64,000 nt of DNA from Bacteroidota bacterium (GTDB lineage: Bacteria > Bacteroidota > Bacteroidia > Bacteroidales > UBA12077), in contig JAHLLG010000001.1 in assembly GCA_020444275.1 (NCBI GenBank), positions 186,001 to 250,000 on the forward strand, written 5' to 3'. The notes under the pieces were generated by a model. It worked only from the letters and a program-made list of their open reading frames with translations. It was not told where the DNA came from and made no database searches. The translations under genes and the position numbers were made by a program. Shown in pieces: positions 26,720 to 36,270 of the stretch (position 1 is the stretch's first letter; the number at the start of each line of letters is the position of its first letter).

Positions 26720-26766
26720 AAACTAAGATTTTTAGTTTGAAAACTAAAAGTTTTAGTTTATGTTTG
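26720..26766 (+). promoter_or_regulatory. Promoter with two tandem BlaI-type operators
   Basis: Two copies of the palindrome AAACTAA-N5-TTAGTTT lie at 26720-26738 and 26741-26759, 21 bases apart centre to centre (two helical turns). They overlap a textbook promoter: TTTG at 26736-26739, 19 bases, TATGTTTG at 26759-26766. The repressor gene starts at 26771, four bases after the -7 box, so its mRNA should be leaderless or nearly so. Binding by the encoded BlaI-like repressor is inferred from position. Confidence 0.8.
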
Positions 26767-26770
26767 TAGT

Positions 26771-27151
26771 ATGAAAGAATTGACCAAAGCAGAAGAACAA
26801 GTAATGGAATATCTTTGGAAGCTTGAAAAAGCTTTTGTAAAAGATATTTTAAATGAATTTCCGGAGCCACGTCCGGCTTATAATACTGTTTCAACTATTG
26901 TAAGAATTTTAGAAAAGAAAGGAATGGTTGGTTATCATGCATATGGTAAAACGCACCAGTATTATCCATTAGTTTCTCCTGCCGGATATCGAAAAGGTAG
27001 ATTCAGAGATGTTTTAAGCAAGCATTTTAGTAATTCATACAAAAAGTTTGCATCATTTTTTGCGCGTGAAGAAGATGTGTCGATATCTGATTTAGAAGAA
27101 ATGAAGAAAATTGTTGAGGAAGAAATAGCAAAACGAAAAGCCAAAAATTAA
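26771..27151 (+). CDS. BlaI/MecI/CopY family transcriptional repressor
   Basis: A 126-residue winged-helix protein. MKELTKAEEQVMEYLWKLEKAFVKDIL and PRPAYNTVSTIVRILEKKGMVG are the classical BlaI/MecI DNA-binding region, and the C-terminal half provides the dimerisation and protease-sensitive linker. Family members repress operons at tandem palindromes until cleaved under the control of a BlaR1-type membrane metalloprotease. The cognate sensor gene overlaps by one base (TAATG), and two palindromic operators lie immediately upstream, so the pair is self-regulated. No beta-lactamase gene is adjacent, so the regulon beyond this operon is unknown. Confidence 0.92.
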   Translation: MKELTKAEEQVMEYLWKLEKAFVKDILNEFPEPRPAYNTVSTIVRILEKKGMVGYHAYGKTHQYYPLVSPAGYRKGRFRDVLSKHFSNSYKKFASFFAREEDVSISDLEEMKKIVEEEIAKRKAKN

Positions 27152-28461
27152 TGAATTTGATTTGGATCAATATAATGGAGTCATCCATAACGATGGCCAT
27201 GTTTTTTCTTATTTACAAGGCTTTTTTAAGTAAAGAAACTTTTTTTCGTTTGAACAGGGTTTATTTGCTAAGCGCTTTGCTATTTTCGGTTACCATACCG
27301 TTTATATCATTAAATATTAATTTATTACCTGATTTGGGAATTGGTTATTCAACCAATAACGAAAGTGGCTTAGCAGGAATCAGGAACGGTTATAATGAAT
27401 TGAATGCAGTAATTATTTATGCCTACTCAACGAAACTTTCATGGACTGTACTAAAACATTATTTGACTATAATATACTATATTGGAGTAATAACATCGTT
27501 TGCAATGTTCCTTACAGGACTTGTTCGAATGTTATTTATAATTTATAGAAGTAAAACCATTAAGTATGGAAAGTATAGTATTGTTGAAAACAAAGATATT
27601 GTTGTGCCATTCTCACTTTTTAAGTGGATCATTATAAATCCTGAGAAGCATTCTTCTAAAGATATTGAACAAATTATCGTGCACGAGAAGATGCATGCTT
27701 TTCAGCTACATTCATTAGATCTGATTTTTATTGAGGTACTTGTTATTCTGTTTTGGTTTAATCCTTTCATCTATTGGTACCGAAAATCAATCAGAGAAGT
27801 TCATGAATATCTGGCCGATGAGGCTGTCGTGGAAAACGGCTTCGATGCGCTAGATTATCAAAAACTCCTGTTAAGTCAGGTGGCTGATAAACGATTTATC
27901 GGGTTAACCAGTAGTTTTAGTTATTCACTATCAAAAAACCGATTAAAAATGTTAACCATGATGAAATCAAAAAGAATATCAAAAATCAAAATTGCACTGG
28001 TAATTCCAGTTATAATAGTTGCACTGTTTTTATTCATTAATCCGGTGGAGCTGGTAAAAGCAAATGATCGTATAAATCGAGCAGATGAATTTGTTGTTCA
28101 GCAAGATACAACTGATGTTATGGATGATGAAATCCTATATGAGGTCGAGGAAATGCCTAAATTTAACGAACAGGGACCTGATGCTTTCAGAGTTTTTATT
28201 CAACAAAATCTAAAATATCCCGCAGAAGCTCAAAAGAATGGAGAACAGGGAAGAGTATTTATTTCATTTGTTGTAAATAAAGAAGGGTATGTTCAGGATG
28301 TTGAAGTAAAAAGAGGAGTGAGTTCATCCTTGGATAATGAAGCTCTTAGAGTTGTTAAGAGTTCACCAAGATGGCAACCTGGTTACCATAAAGGTAAAGC
28401 AGTAAATGTAGGATACACTTTCCCCATTATTTTTGCATTGCATGACAATAAATCTAAGTAA
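27151..28461 (+). CDS. BlaR1-like M56 membrane metallopeptidase with TonB C-terminal domain
   Basis: A 436-residue inner-membrane protein. Four hydrophobic segments surround the M56 zinc motif H-E-K-M-H (VHEKMHAFQLHSLD, about residue 180) and the downstream HEYLADEAVV, which supplies the third ligand. After the last membrane helix (about 275-293) a linker leads to a TonB-type domain (about 345-436: RVFISFVVNKEGYVQDVEVKRG, then WQPGYHKGKAVNVGYTFPI) in place of the penicillin-sensor domain of classical BlaR1. It probably cleaves the BlaI-type repressor in response to an envelope signal. M56-TonB fusions are typical of Bacteroidota. Confidence 0.9.
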   Translation: MNLIWINIMESSITMAMFFLIYKAFLSKETFFRLNRVYLLSALLFSVTIPFISLNINLLPDLGIGYSTNNESGLAGIRNGYNELNAVIIYAYSTKLSWTVLKHYLTIIYYIGVITSFAMFLTGLVRMLFIIYRSKTIKYGKYSIVENKDIVVPFSLFKWIIINPEKHSSKDIEQIIVHEKMHAFQLHSLDLIFIEVLVILFWFNPFIYWYRKSIREVHEYLADEAVVENGFDALDYQKLLLSQVADKRFIGLTSSFSYSLSKNRLKMLTMMKSKRISKIKIALVIPVIIVALFLFINPVELVKANDRINRADEFVVQQDTTDVMDDEILYEVEEMPKFNEQGPDAFRVFIQQNLKYPAEAQKNGEQGRVFISFVVNKEGYVQDVEVKRGVSSSLDNEALRVVKSSPRWQPGYHKGKAVNVGYTFPIIFALHDNKSK

Positions 28462-28470
28462 AACATAAAC

Positions 28471-28494
28471 AAGACCTGGAAAAATCCAGGTCTT
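28471..28494 (+). terminator. Terminator of the blaI/blaR1-like operon
   Basis: AAGACCTGGA-AAAA-TCCAGGTCTT: perfect 10-bp stem, 4-base loop, ending 16 bases before the next ATG. The T tail is short (TTTAAATT). Confidence 0.7.
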
Positions 28495-28509
28495 TAAATT
28501 CATATTCTA

Positions 28510-29826
28510 ATGAAATGGAAATTAGTAGCTATTGGCATATTTATTTTTGCTAATGCACGATGCCAGGATACGGATTCCGTTTTTGAGATAGAGTCTTATT
28601 TATTAAAACGGCAGTATGATTCAGCAATTGTAACTGCAAATCGGTATTTAGATCGCGATTCGTTACAATGGAAAACCTACTACTTTTTAGGTAAAGCATT
28701 CAGGGCTAAAAACCAATATTTTAAATCAGAAACATATTACCAAAGAGCGTTATTAATCGATTCTGTAAATTATTTGGTAGAGCAAGAGTTAGCTGAAATT
28801 TATGATTTTATAGGAAAAGATGAAGATGCAATTAATATTTACTATGACCAGTATTTGAGAGACACTACAGCATTGGAGCCAGTTTTAAAACTTGCTGATA
28901 TTTTTAGAAGAAAACGCGAATACTCATCAGCGATTCACTATTACCAGAAAGCAGTAGCACAGAATCCTGATAACTTTTATTACCATAAGCAGCTGGCATT
29001 TTGTTTTTCTAAAATTGACTTTCCGTTAGGTGCTATTTTTTCATATAAAACGGCCATCATGTTGAATCCTAACGATCTTTCAATGTATATGCAATTGGCT
29101 AATGTTTTAAATAGTGAAAAAATGTTTTCTGAGTCTATTGATTATTGCAATCAGGGTTTACAAGTAAATCCCGAAAATAATCAGTTGATTAAGATCAAGG
29201 CGTATGCACACTATTTAAACCGTGATTTTGATAGTGCAACAGTTTATTTTGGTAAATTACTTGAGACTGGAGATACTTCACATTTTAATTTGAAATACCG
29301 CGGGCTGGCCTTCTTTGAAAAGAAAGAATTTGATGAGGCAATTCATGATTTAGAACTTGCATACGGCATAAATAATCAGGATGCAGAGCTGGCTTTTTAT
29401 TTGGGTAGTGCTTTAGGAAGGAGTGATCAGGATAAAGAAGGAATGCGATTTTTAGATCGGTCATTAACATTACTCTCGCCTTCGCCAAACGAATTATCAA
29501 ATATCTATTCTGAGATGGCGCTAATTTATCAGAATAAAGAAGAGTATGAGAAAGCGCTAGAGTTTTTAAAAAGAGCATATAAAGCTGATGCAACTCCTTT
29601 GTTATCCTTTAAAATGGCGCAACTATACGATTATTTTCTTGGTAATAAAAAAATGGCCATTAATTATTACGAAGGGTACCTGACCCTGTCAAATACACCC
29701 GATTCTTTGCTGTTAAATTCTAATTCCAAGATTAAAGCATCATACGCTGATTCGGCTATGATTGAAAACGCAAATGAAAGAATTAGACTTTTAAAAGAAG
29801 AGATGTTTTTTGAAGATGTTAAATAA
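28510..29826 (+). CDS. Exported tetratricopeptide repeat protein
   Basis: A 438-residue protein with an N-terminal signal (1-19) followed by about ten TPR-like helical pairs. Repeats such as YFLGKAFRAKNQYFKSETYYQRALLI, YHKQLAFCFSKIDFPLGAI and AELAFYLGSALGRSDQDKEG are visible. TPR solenoids bind other proteins; in Bacteroidota, exported forms often belong to envelope complexes. The WD40-repeat gene starts 10 bases downstream, so the two are co-transcribed and may work as a scaffold pair in the periplasm. Enzymatic domains are absent. Confidence 0.8.
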   Translation: MKWKLVAIGIFIFANARCQDTDSVFEIESYLLKRQYDSAIVTANRYLDRDSLQWKTYYFLGKAFRAKNQYFKSETYYQRALLIDSVNYLVEQELAEIYDFIGKDEDAINIYYDQYLRDTTALEPVLKLADIFRRKREYSSAIHYYQKAVAQNPDNFYYHKQLAFCFSKIDFPLGAIFSYKTAIMLNPNDLSMYMQLANVLNSEKMFSESIDYCNQGLQVNPENNQLIKIKAYAHYLNRDFDSATVYFGKLLETGDTSHFNLKYRGLAFFEKKEFDEAIHDLELAYGINNQDAELAFYLGSALGRSDQDKEGMRFLDRSLTLLSPSPNELSNIYSEMALIYQNKEEYEKALEFLKRAYKADATPLLSFKMAQLYDYFLGNKKMAINYYEGYLTLSNTPDSLLLNSNSKIKASYADSAMIENANERIRLLKEEMFFEDVK

Positions 29827-29836
29827 GAATTAAAAA

Positions 29837-30844
29837 ATGAAAAAATATATTATTGCCATTTTTATTGTTTTGGTGCAGTTTCAGGTTTACTCTCAGAAGA
29901 ATGAAATACAACCTTATAAAATTTTAGAAGGCCATACTTATAAGATTAATTATTTACACTTTAGTAACGATGGTAGGTATTTGGCAAGTGGAGGTTGGGA
30001 TAATTATACCATACTTTGGGATATGGAAAACTTTTCAAAGTTAAAAACATTAAAAGGACATTCAGATTGGGTTAGAGAACTAAACATTACTCCCAACAAC
30101 AAATACGTTGTAAGTGGTTCACACGATGGTACGGTCAATATTTATGCTTTGAATACTGGAGAATTAAAACATGTAATCAAAATAACTCCGGAAAATTTTA
30201 TTAAGAAAGGAATATATCCTGAGTTTGATAGAAGAGTAAAAAATGCCGTTTGTGCTGTTTCGTTTACTCCAGATGGGAAATACCTGCTTGTAGGAACTCT
30301 AGACGAGTACATTAGAATTTTTGACACAAGTGAGTTTGAACTGATTAACAAACTAAAAGCGCATCATAATGGAACCGGATATATCGACTTTAGTAAGGAT
30401 GGAAATTTAATGGTGAGTGGATCAATTTACAAAGAGTTAATTGTATGGGATACGCAAACGTATTTGCCAAAACACATACTAAAGGAGCATAGGGGATACA
30501 ATAGCTCTTTTCAATTATTTAACCAGGATAAATATTTGGTAAATGCTGCAAATGATACAATTAATGTATGGAATGTGACGAATGGTGAGCTAATAAGGTC
30601 CATACCTGCGCAGGATAAGCTTCAAAGTGTTCAGTTAACTCCCGATGAAAAATATATGCTTACATGTGGTGAAGACCATATGTTAATATTATGGGATTTT
30701 GAATCTGGAAAGGAATTATGGTCTTACAAAAACTCTAAGCCTGAGCTCGCAGATTGCAAGATAAGCCCCAATGGAGAACTATTAGCACTGGCAACACCAG
30801 AAGGTAAAATTCTTATATGGGAAATTAAGGATTTGGTAAAATAG
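29837..30844 (+). CDS. Exported WD40-repeat protein
   Basis: A 335-residue protein with a signal peptide (1-19, ending VYSQ) and seven WD40-like repeats forming one propeller. Repeat ends such as WDNYTILWDMEN, SHDGTVNIYAL, DEYIRIFDTSEF, LIVWDTQTY, INVWNVTNGE and HMLILWDFESG are clear. WD40 propellers are interaction platforms without catalysis. It is the last gene of a unit with the TPR protein and is followed by a strong terminator. The length gives a single closed seven-blade propeller with no extra domain. Confidence 0.85.
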   Translation: MKKYIIAIFIVLVQFQVYSQKNEIQPYKILEGHTYKINYLHFSNDGRYLASGGWDNYTILWDMENFSKLKTLKGHSDWVRELNITPNNKYVVSGSHDGTVNIYALNTGELKHVIKITPENFIKKGIYPEFDRRVKNAVCAVSFTPDGKYLLVGTLDEYIRIFDTSEFELINKLKAHHNGTGYIDFSKDGNLMVSGSIYKELIVWDTQTYLPKHILKEHRGYNSSFQLFNQDKYLVNAANDTINVWNVTNGELIRSIPAQDKLQSVQLTPDEKYMLTCGEDHMLILWDFESGKELWSYKNSKPELADCKISPNGELLALATPEGKILIWEIKDLVK

Positions 30845-30849
30845 CATAA

Positions 30850-30879
30850 AAATAGGGTTGAAAACTTCCAACCCTATTT
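30850..30879. terminator. Bidirectional terminator between WD40 and THX genes
   Basis: AAATAGGGTTG pairs perfectly with CAACCCTATTT (11 bp, 8-base loop) between two convergent genes. Confidence 0.8.
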
Positions 30880-30897
30880 GTGTTCTTGTGAGAATAA

Positions 30898-31251
30898 TTA
30901 TTCTTTATCTTTTTTTGGCTCTTCTTTTTCTGCATCAGCCTTTTTAGTTGTTGTTTTCTTTTTCGCTGTTGTTTTTGGCTTACTCTCAGCTTTAGCTTTT
31001 GTCTCTGTTTTTGCTTTAGCAGCAGTTTTTGGTTTTGATTCAGCTTTTGCCTTGGCAGCAGAGGTTTTTGATTTTGTTTCAGCCTTAGGTTTCGTTTCGG
31101 TTTTAGGTGCTGCTTTTGGTTTAGCAGCAGCTTTTTTAACGGGTTCCTTAACCTCTACTTTGGTTGTTTTTTTCTTTTTTCTAGGTCTGCGTTTTCCATA
31201 GCTACCTGAAAATAATTTACCTCTTCTAGTTTTTTGGTCACCTTTTCCCAT
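30898..31251 (-). CDS. Ribosomal protein bTHX with long histone H1-like Lys/Ala tail
   Basis: Residues 1-30 (MGKGDQKTRRGKLFSGSYGK, then RRPRKKKK) are a clear match to ribosomal protein THX, a very small protein that sits in the 30S head. Ordinary THX ends at about 30 residues. Here about 87 further residues follow, made almost only of Lys, Ala, Thr, Glu and Pro in degenerate KPKA/KTETKAKA repeats, like histone H1 tails or Bacteroidota DNA-binding tails. The tail is likely disordered and basic. A promoter box lies 38-45 bases upstream on the same strand. The THX part is secure, the tail's role unknown. Confidence 0.85.
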   Translation of the reverse strand: MGKGDQKTRRGKLFSGSYGKRRPRKKKKTTKVEVKEPVKKAAAKPKAAPKTETKPKAETKSKTSAAKAKAESKPKTAAKAKTETKAKAESKPKTTAKKKTTTKKADAEKEEPKKDKE

Positions 31252-31288
31252 GGCTGTATGTTTTTTAGTTCTTAATTTACAATAACCT

Positions 31289-31296
31289 CAAATATA
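31289..31296 (-). promoter_or_regulatory. Promoter -7 box of the THX gene
   Basis: The minus strand reads TATATTTG, matching TAnnTTTG, 38 bases before the THX start. The -33 element is not clear. Confidence 0.5.
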
Positions 31297-31338
31297 ACAA
31301 ATCTTACACGAACTTTAAAATATTGATAGGAATAAAAA

Positions 31339-31360
31339 AAGCCGGTCTTTCGACCAGCTT
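31339..31360 (-). terminator. Terminator of the pyrophosphatase gene
   Basis: On the minus strand AAGCTGGTC-GAAA-GACCGGCTT forms a 9-bp stem with one U-G pair and a GAAA tetraloop, followed by TTTTT, 22 bases after the stop. Confidence 0.85.
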
Positions 31361-31381
31361 CTCTTATATATTGTTTTTATT

Positions 31382-33670
31382 CTAAGCAAAGAACCCTAAT
31401 GCAACCGTTAAACCAGCCATTACAACTGATACCATTGTCATTAATTTAATCAGGATATTTAATGATGGTCCTGAAGTATCTTTAAAAGGATCTCCAACAG
31501 TATCACCAACAACACCTGCTTTATGAGCTTCGCTGTTTTTTCCACCATAATTTCCTTTTTCGATGAACTTTTTCGCATTATCCCAGGCTCCTCCAGAGTT
31601 ATTTAACATGCCTGCTAATGTAAATCCTGTAACAAGACCACCTACTAGCAGACCTACTACTCCGGCAACACCTAATACAACACCAACTACAATTGGAACT
31701 GCAATGGCCAGTAAAGAAGGAACCAACATTTCTTTTTGAGCTCCTTTAGTTGAAATTTCAACACATCTTGCATAATCAGGTTTTCCTGTTCCTTCCATGA
31801 TGCCAGGTATACTTTTAAACTGGCGACGTACTTCGTCAACCATGTCACCAGCAGCACGACCAACAGCTTTCATAGTCATGGCACTAAATACAAATGCCAT
31901 CATAGCTCCCAGGAATAAGCCACCTAATAACATTGGGTTGAATAAAGATAAATCATATGCATATACAAAATCTCTTATTGAAGCAGAAGCTAATTCTACA
32001 GCTTTTTGTCCTTCTGCAACAACCGGCATATTATCAGTATAAAATAAAGTATCACCAACTTGTCTAAAGCCTTCAGCACTTGCATCTGCAAGTTTTCCTA
32101 ACCACAATCTAACTTCCTCTATATAAGCAGCTAGCAATGCCATAGCAGTAAGAGCAGCAGAACCAATAGCAAACCCTTTACCTGTTGCTGCGGTAGTATT
32201 TCCTAACATATCGAGTGCATCTGTTCGTTCACGAACTTCTTTTGGAAGTTCTGACATTTCAGCGTTACCACCAGCATTATCGGCGATAGGACCAAAAGCA
32301 TCTGTTGCTAATGTAATACCTAATGTAGAAAGCATACCTACAGCTGCAAAACCAATTCCGTATACTCCCATTGGGAAGTTGGTAAATCCACCGGCAAAAC
32401 CAAATGCTCCAATAATTCCAAATACAATGGTTACAACAGGAATCCACGTTGAGTACATACCAACTGCAATACCATCAATAATGGTTGTAGCAGGACCTTG
32501 TTGTGCTTGTTTTGCAATACCTTTGGTAGGTTTATATTCGTCTGAAGTGAAGTATTCTGTTCCTTGTCCAATAATAACACCGGCAACTAAACCAGTAACT
32601 ACAGATCCGAATATTCCCCATGTAATCCAATCTAAATATGCCATTCCGGCAACAGCCGCCAATATAAGTACTGAGCTACCTGCTGTTCCTATAAGAAGAG
32701 CATTTAATAGGTTCTTTTGCGTAGCAGATTCTTTTGTGCGTACCATGAAAATACCTATAATAGATAAGATAATACCAAGGGCAGCAACAATCATTGGTGC
32801 AATAACTGCTTTTGTGGCATCAACACCGGCAATCCACGGAAGAGCAGCTCCTAATGCAGCAGTTGCTAAGATCGAACCTGCATACGATTCGTATAAGTCG
32901 GCACCCATACCGGCAACATCACCTACGTTATCACCTACATTATCAGCAATTGTTGCTGGGTTACGTGGATCATCTTCTGGGATTCCTGCTTCAACTTTTC
33001 CTACTAAGTCTGCTCCAACATCGGCAGCTTTGGTGTAAATACCTCCACCAACACGAGCAAATAGTGCCTGAGTTGATGCACCCATACCGAAAGTTAACAT
33101 GGTAACTGTAATTTCAATTAACTTAGCGTGTTCAGTAGTTCCTGGATGAACAAATGTTAAACCTAACATATGCAATCCGTTTTGCATATGCTCGGCAGTG
33201 TAAACTAATTTATTTAAGATTACATACCAGATTGCGATGTCTAATAATGCAAAACCAACTACTACTAATCCCATAACAGCTCCACTACGGAAAGCAATTT
33301 TTAAACCTTTGTTTAATGATTGTGAAGCTCCGTGTGCAGTTCTTGCTGAAGCAAAAGTTGCAGTTTTCATACCAAGAAAACCACATAATCCGGAAAAGAA
33401 ACCTCCGGTCAAGAATGCTACAGGTACAAATGGATTCTGTACTCCAAAATATGCCAGGATTAGCAAAAATACAAACAGTACAATAAATACAATTGTTACT
33501 ACTCTGTACTGTCTTCTTAAATAAGCCATAGCACCATCACGAACGTGCTGGGCAATCTCTTTCATTTTGTCCGTTCCTTCTGAGTTTTTCATCATACTCT
33601 TGAAGAAAAACCATGCAAAAACCAATGCTATGATTGATGCAACAGGAATTAACCAAAAAATAGTGTCCAT
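31382..33670 (-). CDS. hppA: K+-dependent membrane-bound ion-pumping pyrophosphatase
   Basis: A 762-residue protein with about 16 membrane segments. The substrate motifs are complete: [40 protein letters not shown], and near the C-terminus [17 protein letters not shown]. The block [15 protein letters not shown] has Ala where K+-independent enzymes have Lys, which predicts a K+-dependent type. It couples cytosolic pyrophosphate hydrolysis to transport of Na+ and/or H+ across the inner membrane. The choice between Na+ and H+ needs comparison of the known glutamate positions, not done here. It is a single gene with promoter and terminator. Confidence 0.95.
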   Translation of the reverse strand: MDTIFWLIPVASIIALVFAWFFFKSMMKNSEGTDKMKEIAQHVRDGAMAYLRRQYRVVTIVFIVLFVFLLILAYFGVQNPFVPVAFLTGGFFSGLCGFLGMKTATFASARTAHGASQSLNKGLKIAFRSGAVMGLVVVGFALLDIAIWYVILNKLVYTAEHMQNGLHMLGLTFVHPGTTEHAKLIEITVTMLTFGMGASTQALFARVGGGIYTKAADVGADLVGKVEAGIPEDDPRNPATIADNVGDNVGDVAGMGADLYESYAGSILATAALGAALPWIAGVDATKAVIAPMIVAALGIILSIIGIFMVRTKESATQKNLLNALLIGTAGSSVLILAAVAGMAYLDWITWGIFGSVVTGLVAGVIIGQGTEYFTSDEYKPTKGIAKQAQQGPATTIIDGIAVGMYSTWIPVVTIVFGIIGAFGFAGGFTNFPMGVYGIGFAAVGMLSTLGITLATDAFGPIADNAGGNAEMSELPKEVRERTDALDMLGNTTAATGKGFAIGSAALTAMALLAAYIEEVRLWLGKLADASAEGFRQVGDTLFYTDNMPVVAEGQKAVELASASIRDFVYAYDLSLFNPMLLGGLFLGAMMAFVFSAMTMKAVGRAAGDMVDEVRRQFKSIPGIMEGTGKPDYARCVEISTKGAQKEMLVPSLLAIAVPIVVGVVLGVAGVVGLLVGGLVTGFTLAGMLNNSGGAWDNAKKFIEKGNYGGKNSEAHKAGVVGDTVGDPFKDTSGPSLNILIKLMTMVSVVMAGLTVALGFFA

Positions 33671-33777
33671 TTCTTAATTGTTTTTAATTAATATTAATAA
33701 TTGATTTCTATTTCAAATTTGAGTATTAAATGCTTTAATAGAGTGTCTTAAATTTGCTTTTTTTATAAAAATGAGTT

Positions 33778-33807
33778 CAAAAATAACACTAAAATTCTGT
33801 TGTACAA
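33778..33807 (-). promoter_or_regulatory. Promoter of hppA
   Basis: On the minus strand: TTG (33807-33805), 19 bases, TATTTTTG (33785-33778). The leader would be about 100 bases and contains no obvious riboswitch fold. Confidence 0.6.
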
Positions 33808-34106
33808 CATATTTTTAAAATATTTGTTCTGATTTTGAACTTTTTTAATAATCCTATTGAAATCTTTACTAATTTTGTTAATTGGTGGAGAATTTTTTTA
33901 ATTGCAATTACACTTTTTTAACGAAATCCGCAGATTTAATCATCTAATATTTCATACTTTCCCAGTAAGATTTATTCAACTTTCATTCGACATTTTCATA
34001 AAAATGAATTAGTTTTATCCTGACGTATTCCTAAATGGTATAATTTTCTATTATTTGAGGAATAGTGCAAGATGAGGTGATTACTCTATTTTTCAAAACC
34101 TAAATT
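33808..34106. other. AT-rich intergenic region between divergent hppA and sensor genes
   Basis: No gene is seen. The stretch contains an inverted repeat, TATTCCTAAAT (34026-34036) against ATTTGAGGAATA (34053-34064), flanking a TATAAT-like sequence. It lies 43 bases before the sensor gene and may be an operator. No perfect TAnnTTTG box is present on the plus strand. Confidence 0.4.
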
Positions 34107-36128
34107 ATGAAAATTCATTCGATTGTATTTGTTGTTGTTCTTGTTTTACTAAGTACAATTAACATTCAAGCTAAGAATCATATAAAGATTGAAGAAGGTG
34201 TTCTTAATCTTGAAATGCTTGACATTACCAGTGACCATAGTATTAAGCTGGAAGGTGAATGGGAGTTTTACTGGAACGAGTTGTTAGAACCTAAAGATTT
34301 CAGGAATAACAAATCACTGCCAGAACCAGAGTTTGTAAAAGTACCGAAATCGTGGACCGGTTATAAACTAAATGATGGCGACAAACTTCCCAATAAAGGT
34401 TTTGCTACCTATAGAATAAATATAAAAAAGAAACCCGATACGCTTGAAACTATTTACGGGTTAAAAATATCGACTGTTTTTTCAAATTACAAGGTTTGGG
34501 TAAATAGTAAACCAATTGCCACTGTTGGTCAAATAGGAACTACAGAGCAAGAATCTAAAGCCGAGTTTAAATATAAAGACATACCTTTTATTTTAAACCC
34601 AAATGAAGAAAGTACCGATAACATTGAGATCATAATTCAGGTATCTAACTTTTCGCATCAGCGGGCCGGATTGCAAAAACCAGTCTATTTTGGCTCGTAT
34701 AGTCAGCTCAAAACAGAGTCCAGAAAAATGGATATTCTAAACCTGATTATTATTGGAATTATCCTGGTTATTGGGATCAATCATTTAAATATGTATCTGT
34801 TCCGTAAGAAGGATGTTTCCAATCTGTATTTTAGTATTCTGTGTTTAGTAATGATCTTACGAAACATAACAACTGGCGATAGAATTATTACATTTATTTT
34901 TCCAAATATAAACTGGGAGCTTTTGGTTAAACTGGATAATTTCTCAGGGTTTGGAACTATACCATTATTTGCACTTTTTATATATAGTTTATTCAAGGTT
35001 GATTTCCCAAAAGTAATGCGGGATATTATTCTGGTTATTGGAGTAATAGTAACATTGCTGGTTTTTGCCACTCCTGCGAATTTTTACGGAAAATTCAGAA
35101 TGCTTTTTGAGTTATACATTCTGATATTTGGATTATATCTAACTTTTGGTGTTTTACTTAAATCTGCAATAAGGAGAAGACCTACAGCTTTTTTCACCTT
35201 TATAGGGATGTTTATTTTATACTCTACAGCAATAAATGATGTACTCAGTAGTATGGGACTAATTCAAAGTGCATATGTGGCACCTTATGGATTGGTAACC
35301 TTTATGTTTATCCAGTCGATTACAATTACTGTAAAATCTGCTAAGGCAATTAACGAAAATGAGGAGTTAAGTACTGAACTTAAGGTTGAGAAGGAGACAC
35401 TGGAGAAGCGAATTGAAGATCGTACAGTGGAATTACAAAAACAGCATGATGAGCTCATCAGGCATCAGGAAAAAGAGAAGCAGGAAGGTTGGGTAAATAG
35501 CGGAGTAGCTATAATTAACGATATTATTGCCGATAACAAAGAAGATTTCAGAGCACTAGGTTCTAAGGTTCTATCGCAGGTTATTAAATATCTGGATGCA
35601 ACATCAGGTGTATTATATATGTTAACCGATGAAGATGTTCAGGAGCCTTATCTTGAGCTTATAGCCGATTACGGATGCAGTAATGAAATTAGAAAAGAGA
35701 AAGCTCAAATTCATATTACTACAGGCAATATGGGGGTGGCTTTTACAGAAAACCGAATGATAGTTGTGGATGATGTGCCAGAAAATTATATTAAAGTAGA
35801 ATCTGGACTAGGATCAGCCAATCCTGAAGGATTAATCATCTTACCACTAAGTATTGATGAAAACGTTTTTGGTATTCTTGAAATTGCAAGTTTTAAAAAA
35901 TTCACACAACTTCAAATAGAGTTTGTTAAGCGAATTGCCAATAATATTGCAGGAAATCTGAATAATATTCGAATGAATGAAAACAGTGCTGCGCTAATTG
36001 CAAAGTTCCAGGAACAGGCACAGGAAATGAAGGAGAAAGAAGAGGAGATGCGCCAGAATATGGAAGAGATGGAAACTATCCGAGAGCAGTACGAGGAATT
36101 GCTTAAGAAAAACGAAAAGAACAAATAA
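34107..36128 (+). CDS. 7TM-DISM receptor with GAF domain and coiled coils
   Basis: A 673-residue inner-membrane protein. It has a signal peptide (1-22), an extracytoplasmic galactose-binding-like 7TMR-DISM extracellular domain (about 30-195: LEGEWEFYWNELLEP, TYRINIKKK), and seven hydrophobic helices (about 208-405). A coiled coil (410-455), a cytosolic GAF domain (about 462-620) and a second coiled coil (625-673, QEQAQEMKEKEEEMRQNMEE) follow. The expected output domain (histidine kinase, GGDEF or PP2C) is missing; the protein ends in coiled coil, so it must signal through a partner. No kinase lies next to it. The architecture is clear, the ligand unknown. Confidence 0.85.
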   Translation: MKIHSIVFVVVLVLLSTINIQAKNHIKIEEGVLNLEMLDITSDHSIKLEGEWEFYWNELLEPKDFRNNKSLPEPEFVKVPKSWTGYKLNDGDKLPNKGFATYRINIKKKPDTLETIYGLKISTVFSNYKVWVNSKPIATVGQIGTTEQESKAEFKYKDIPFILNPNEESTDNIEIIIQVSNFSHQRAGLQKPVYFGSYSQLKTESRKMDILNLIIIGIILVIGINHLNMYLFRKKDVSNLYFSILCLVMILRNITTGDRIITFIFPNINWELLVKLDNFSGFGTIPLFALFIYSLFKVDFPKVMRDIILVIGVIVTLLVFATPANFYGKFRMLFELYILIFGLYLTFGVLLKSAIRRRPTAFFTFIGMFILYSTAINDVLSSMGLIQSAYVAPYGLVTFMFIQSITITVKSAKAINENEELSTELKVEKETLEKRIEDRTVELQKQHDELIRHQEKEKQEGWVNSGVAIINDIIADNKEDFRALGSKVLSQVIKYLDATSGVLYMLTDEDVQEPYLELIADYGCSNEIRKEKAQIHITTGNMGVAFTENRMIVVDDVPENYIKVESGLGSANPEGLIILPLSIDENVFGILEIASFKKFTQLQIEFVKRIANNIAGNLNNIRMNENSAALIAKFQEQAQEMKEKEEEMRQNMEEMETIREQYEELLKKNEKNK

Positions 36129-36210
36129 ATTCAAAGATTTCAAATTCCAAAATCAAAATTCTAAACTATATAGATTTTTGTAGCTTGTGACTCAATTGTT
36201 ATTATATTCA

Positions 36211-36241
36211 TCCGTCTGGCCAATTACAGCGGCCAGACGGA
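36211..36241. terminator. Terminator between convergent sensor and DUF6268-like genes
   Basis: TCCGTCTGGCC pairs perfectly with GGCCAGACGGA (11 bp, 9-base loop) followed by TTCTTTTTG on the plus strand. Confidence 0.85.
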
Positions 36242-36270
36242 TTCTTTTTGCTTTGTAAATAGCAATTTGA

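Noticed and set aside
26771-28461. Beta-lactam resistance operon
   Set aside because: BlaI/BlaR1-type regulators are present, but the sensor domain is TonB-like and no beta-lactamase or mecA-type gene is adjacent.
30878-31201. Open frame opposite the THX tail, rich in Phe/Val/Ala
   Set aside because: Mirror of the Lys/Ala repeat codons; no independent support.
32379-33038. 219-codon open frame opposite hppA
   Set aside because: Lies fully inside the pyrophosphatase gene; low-complexity, membrane-reverse composition typical of a shadow.
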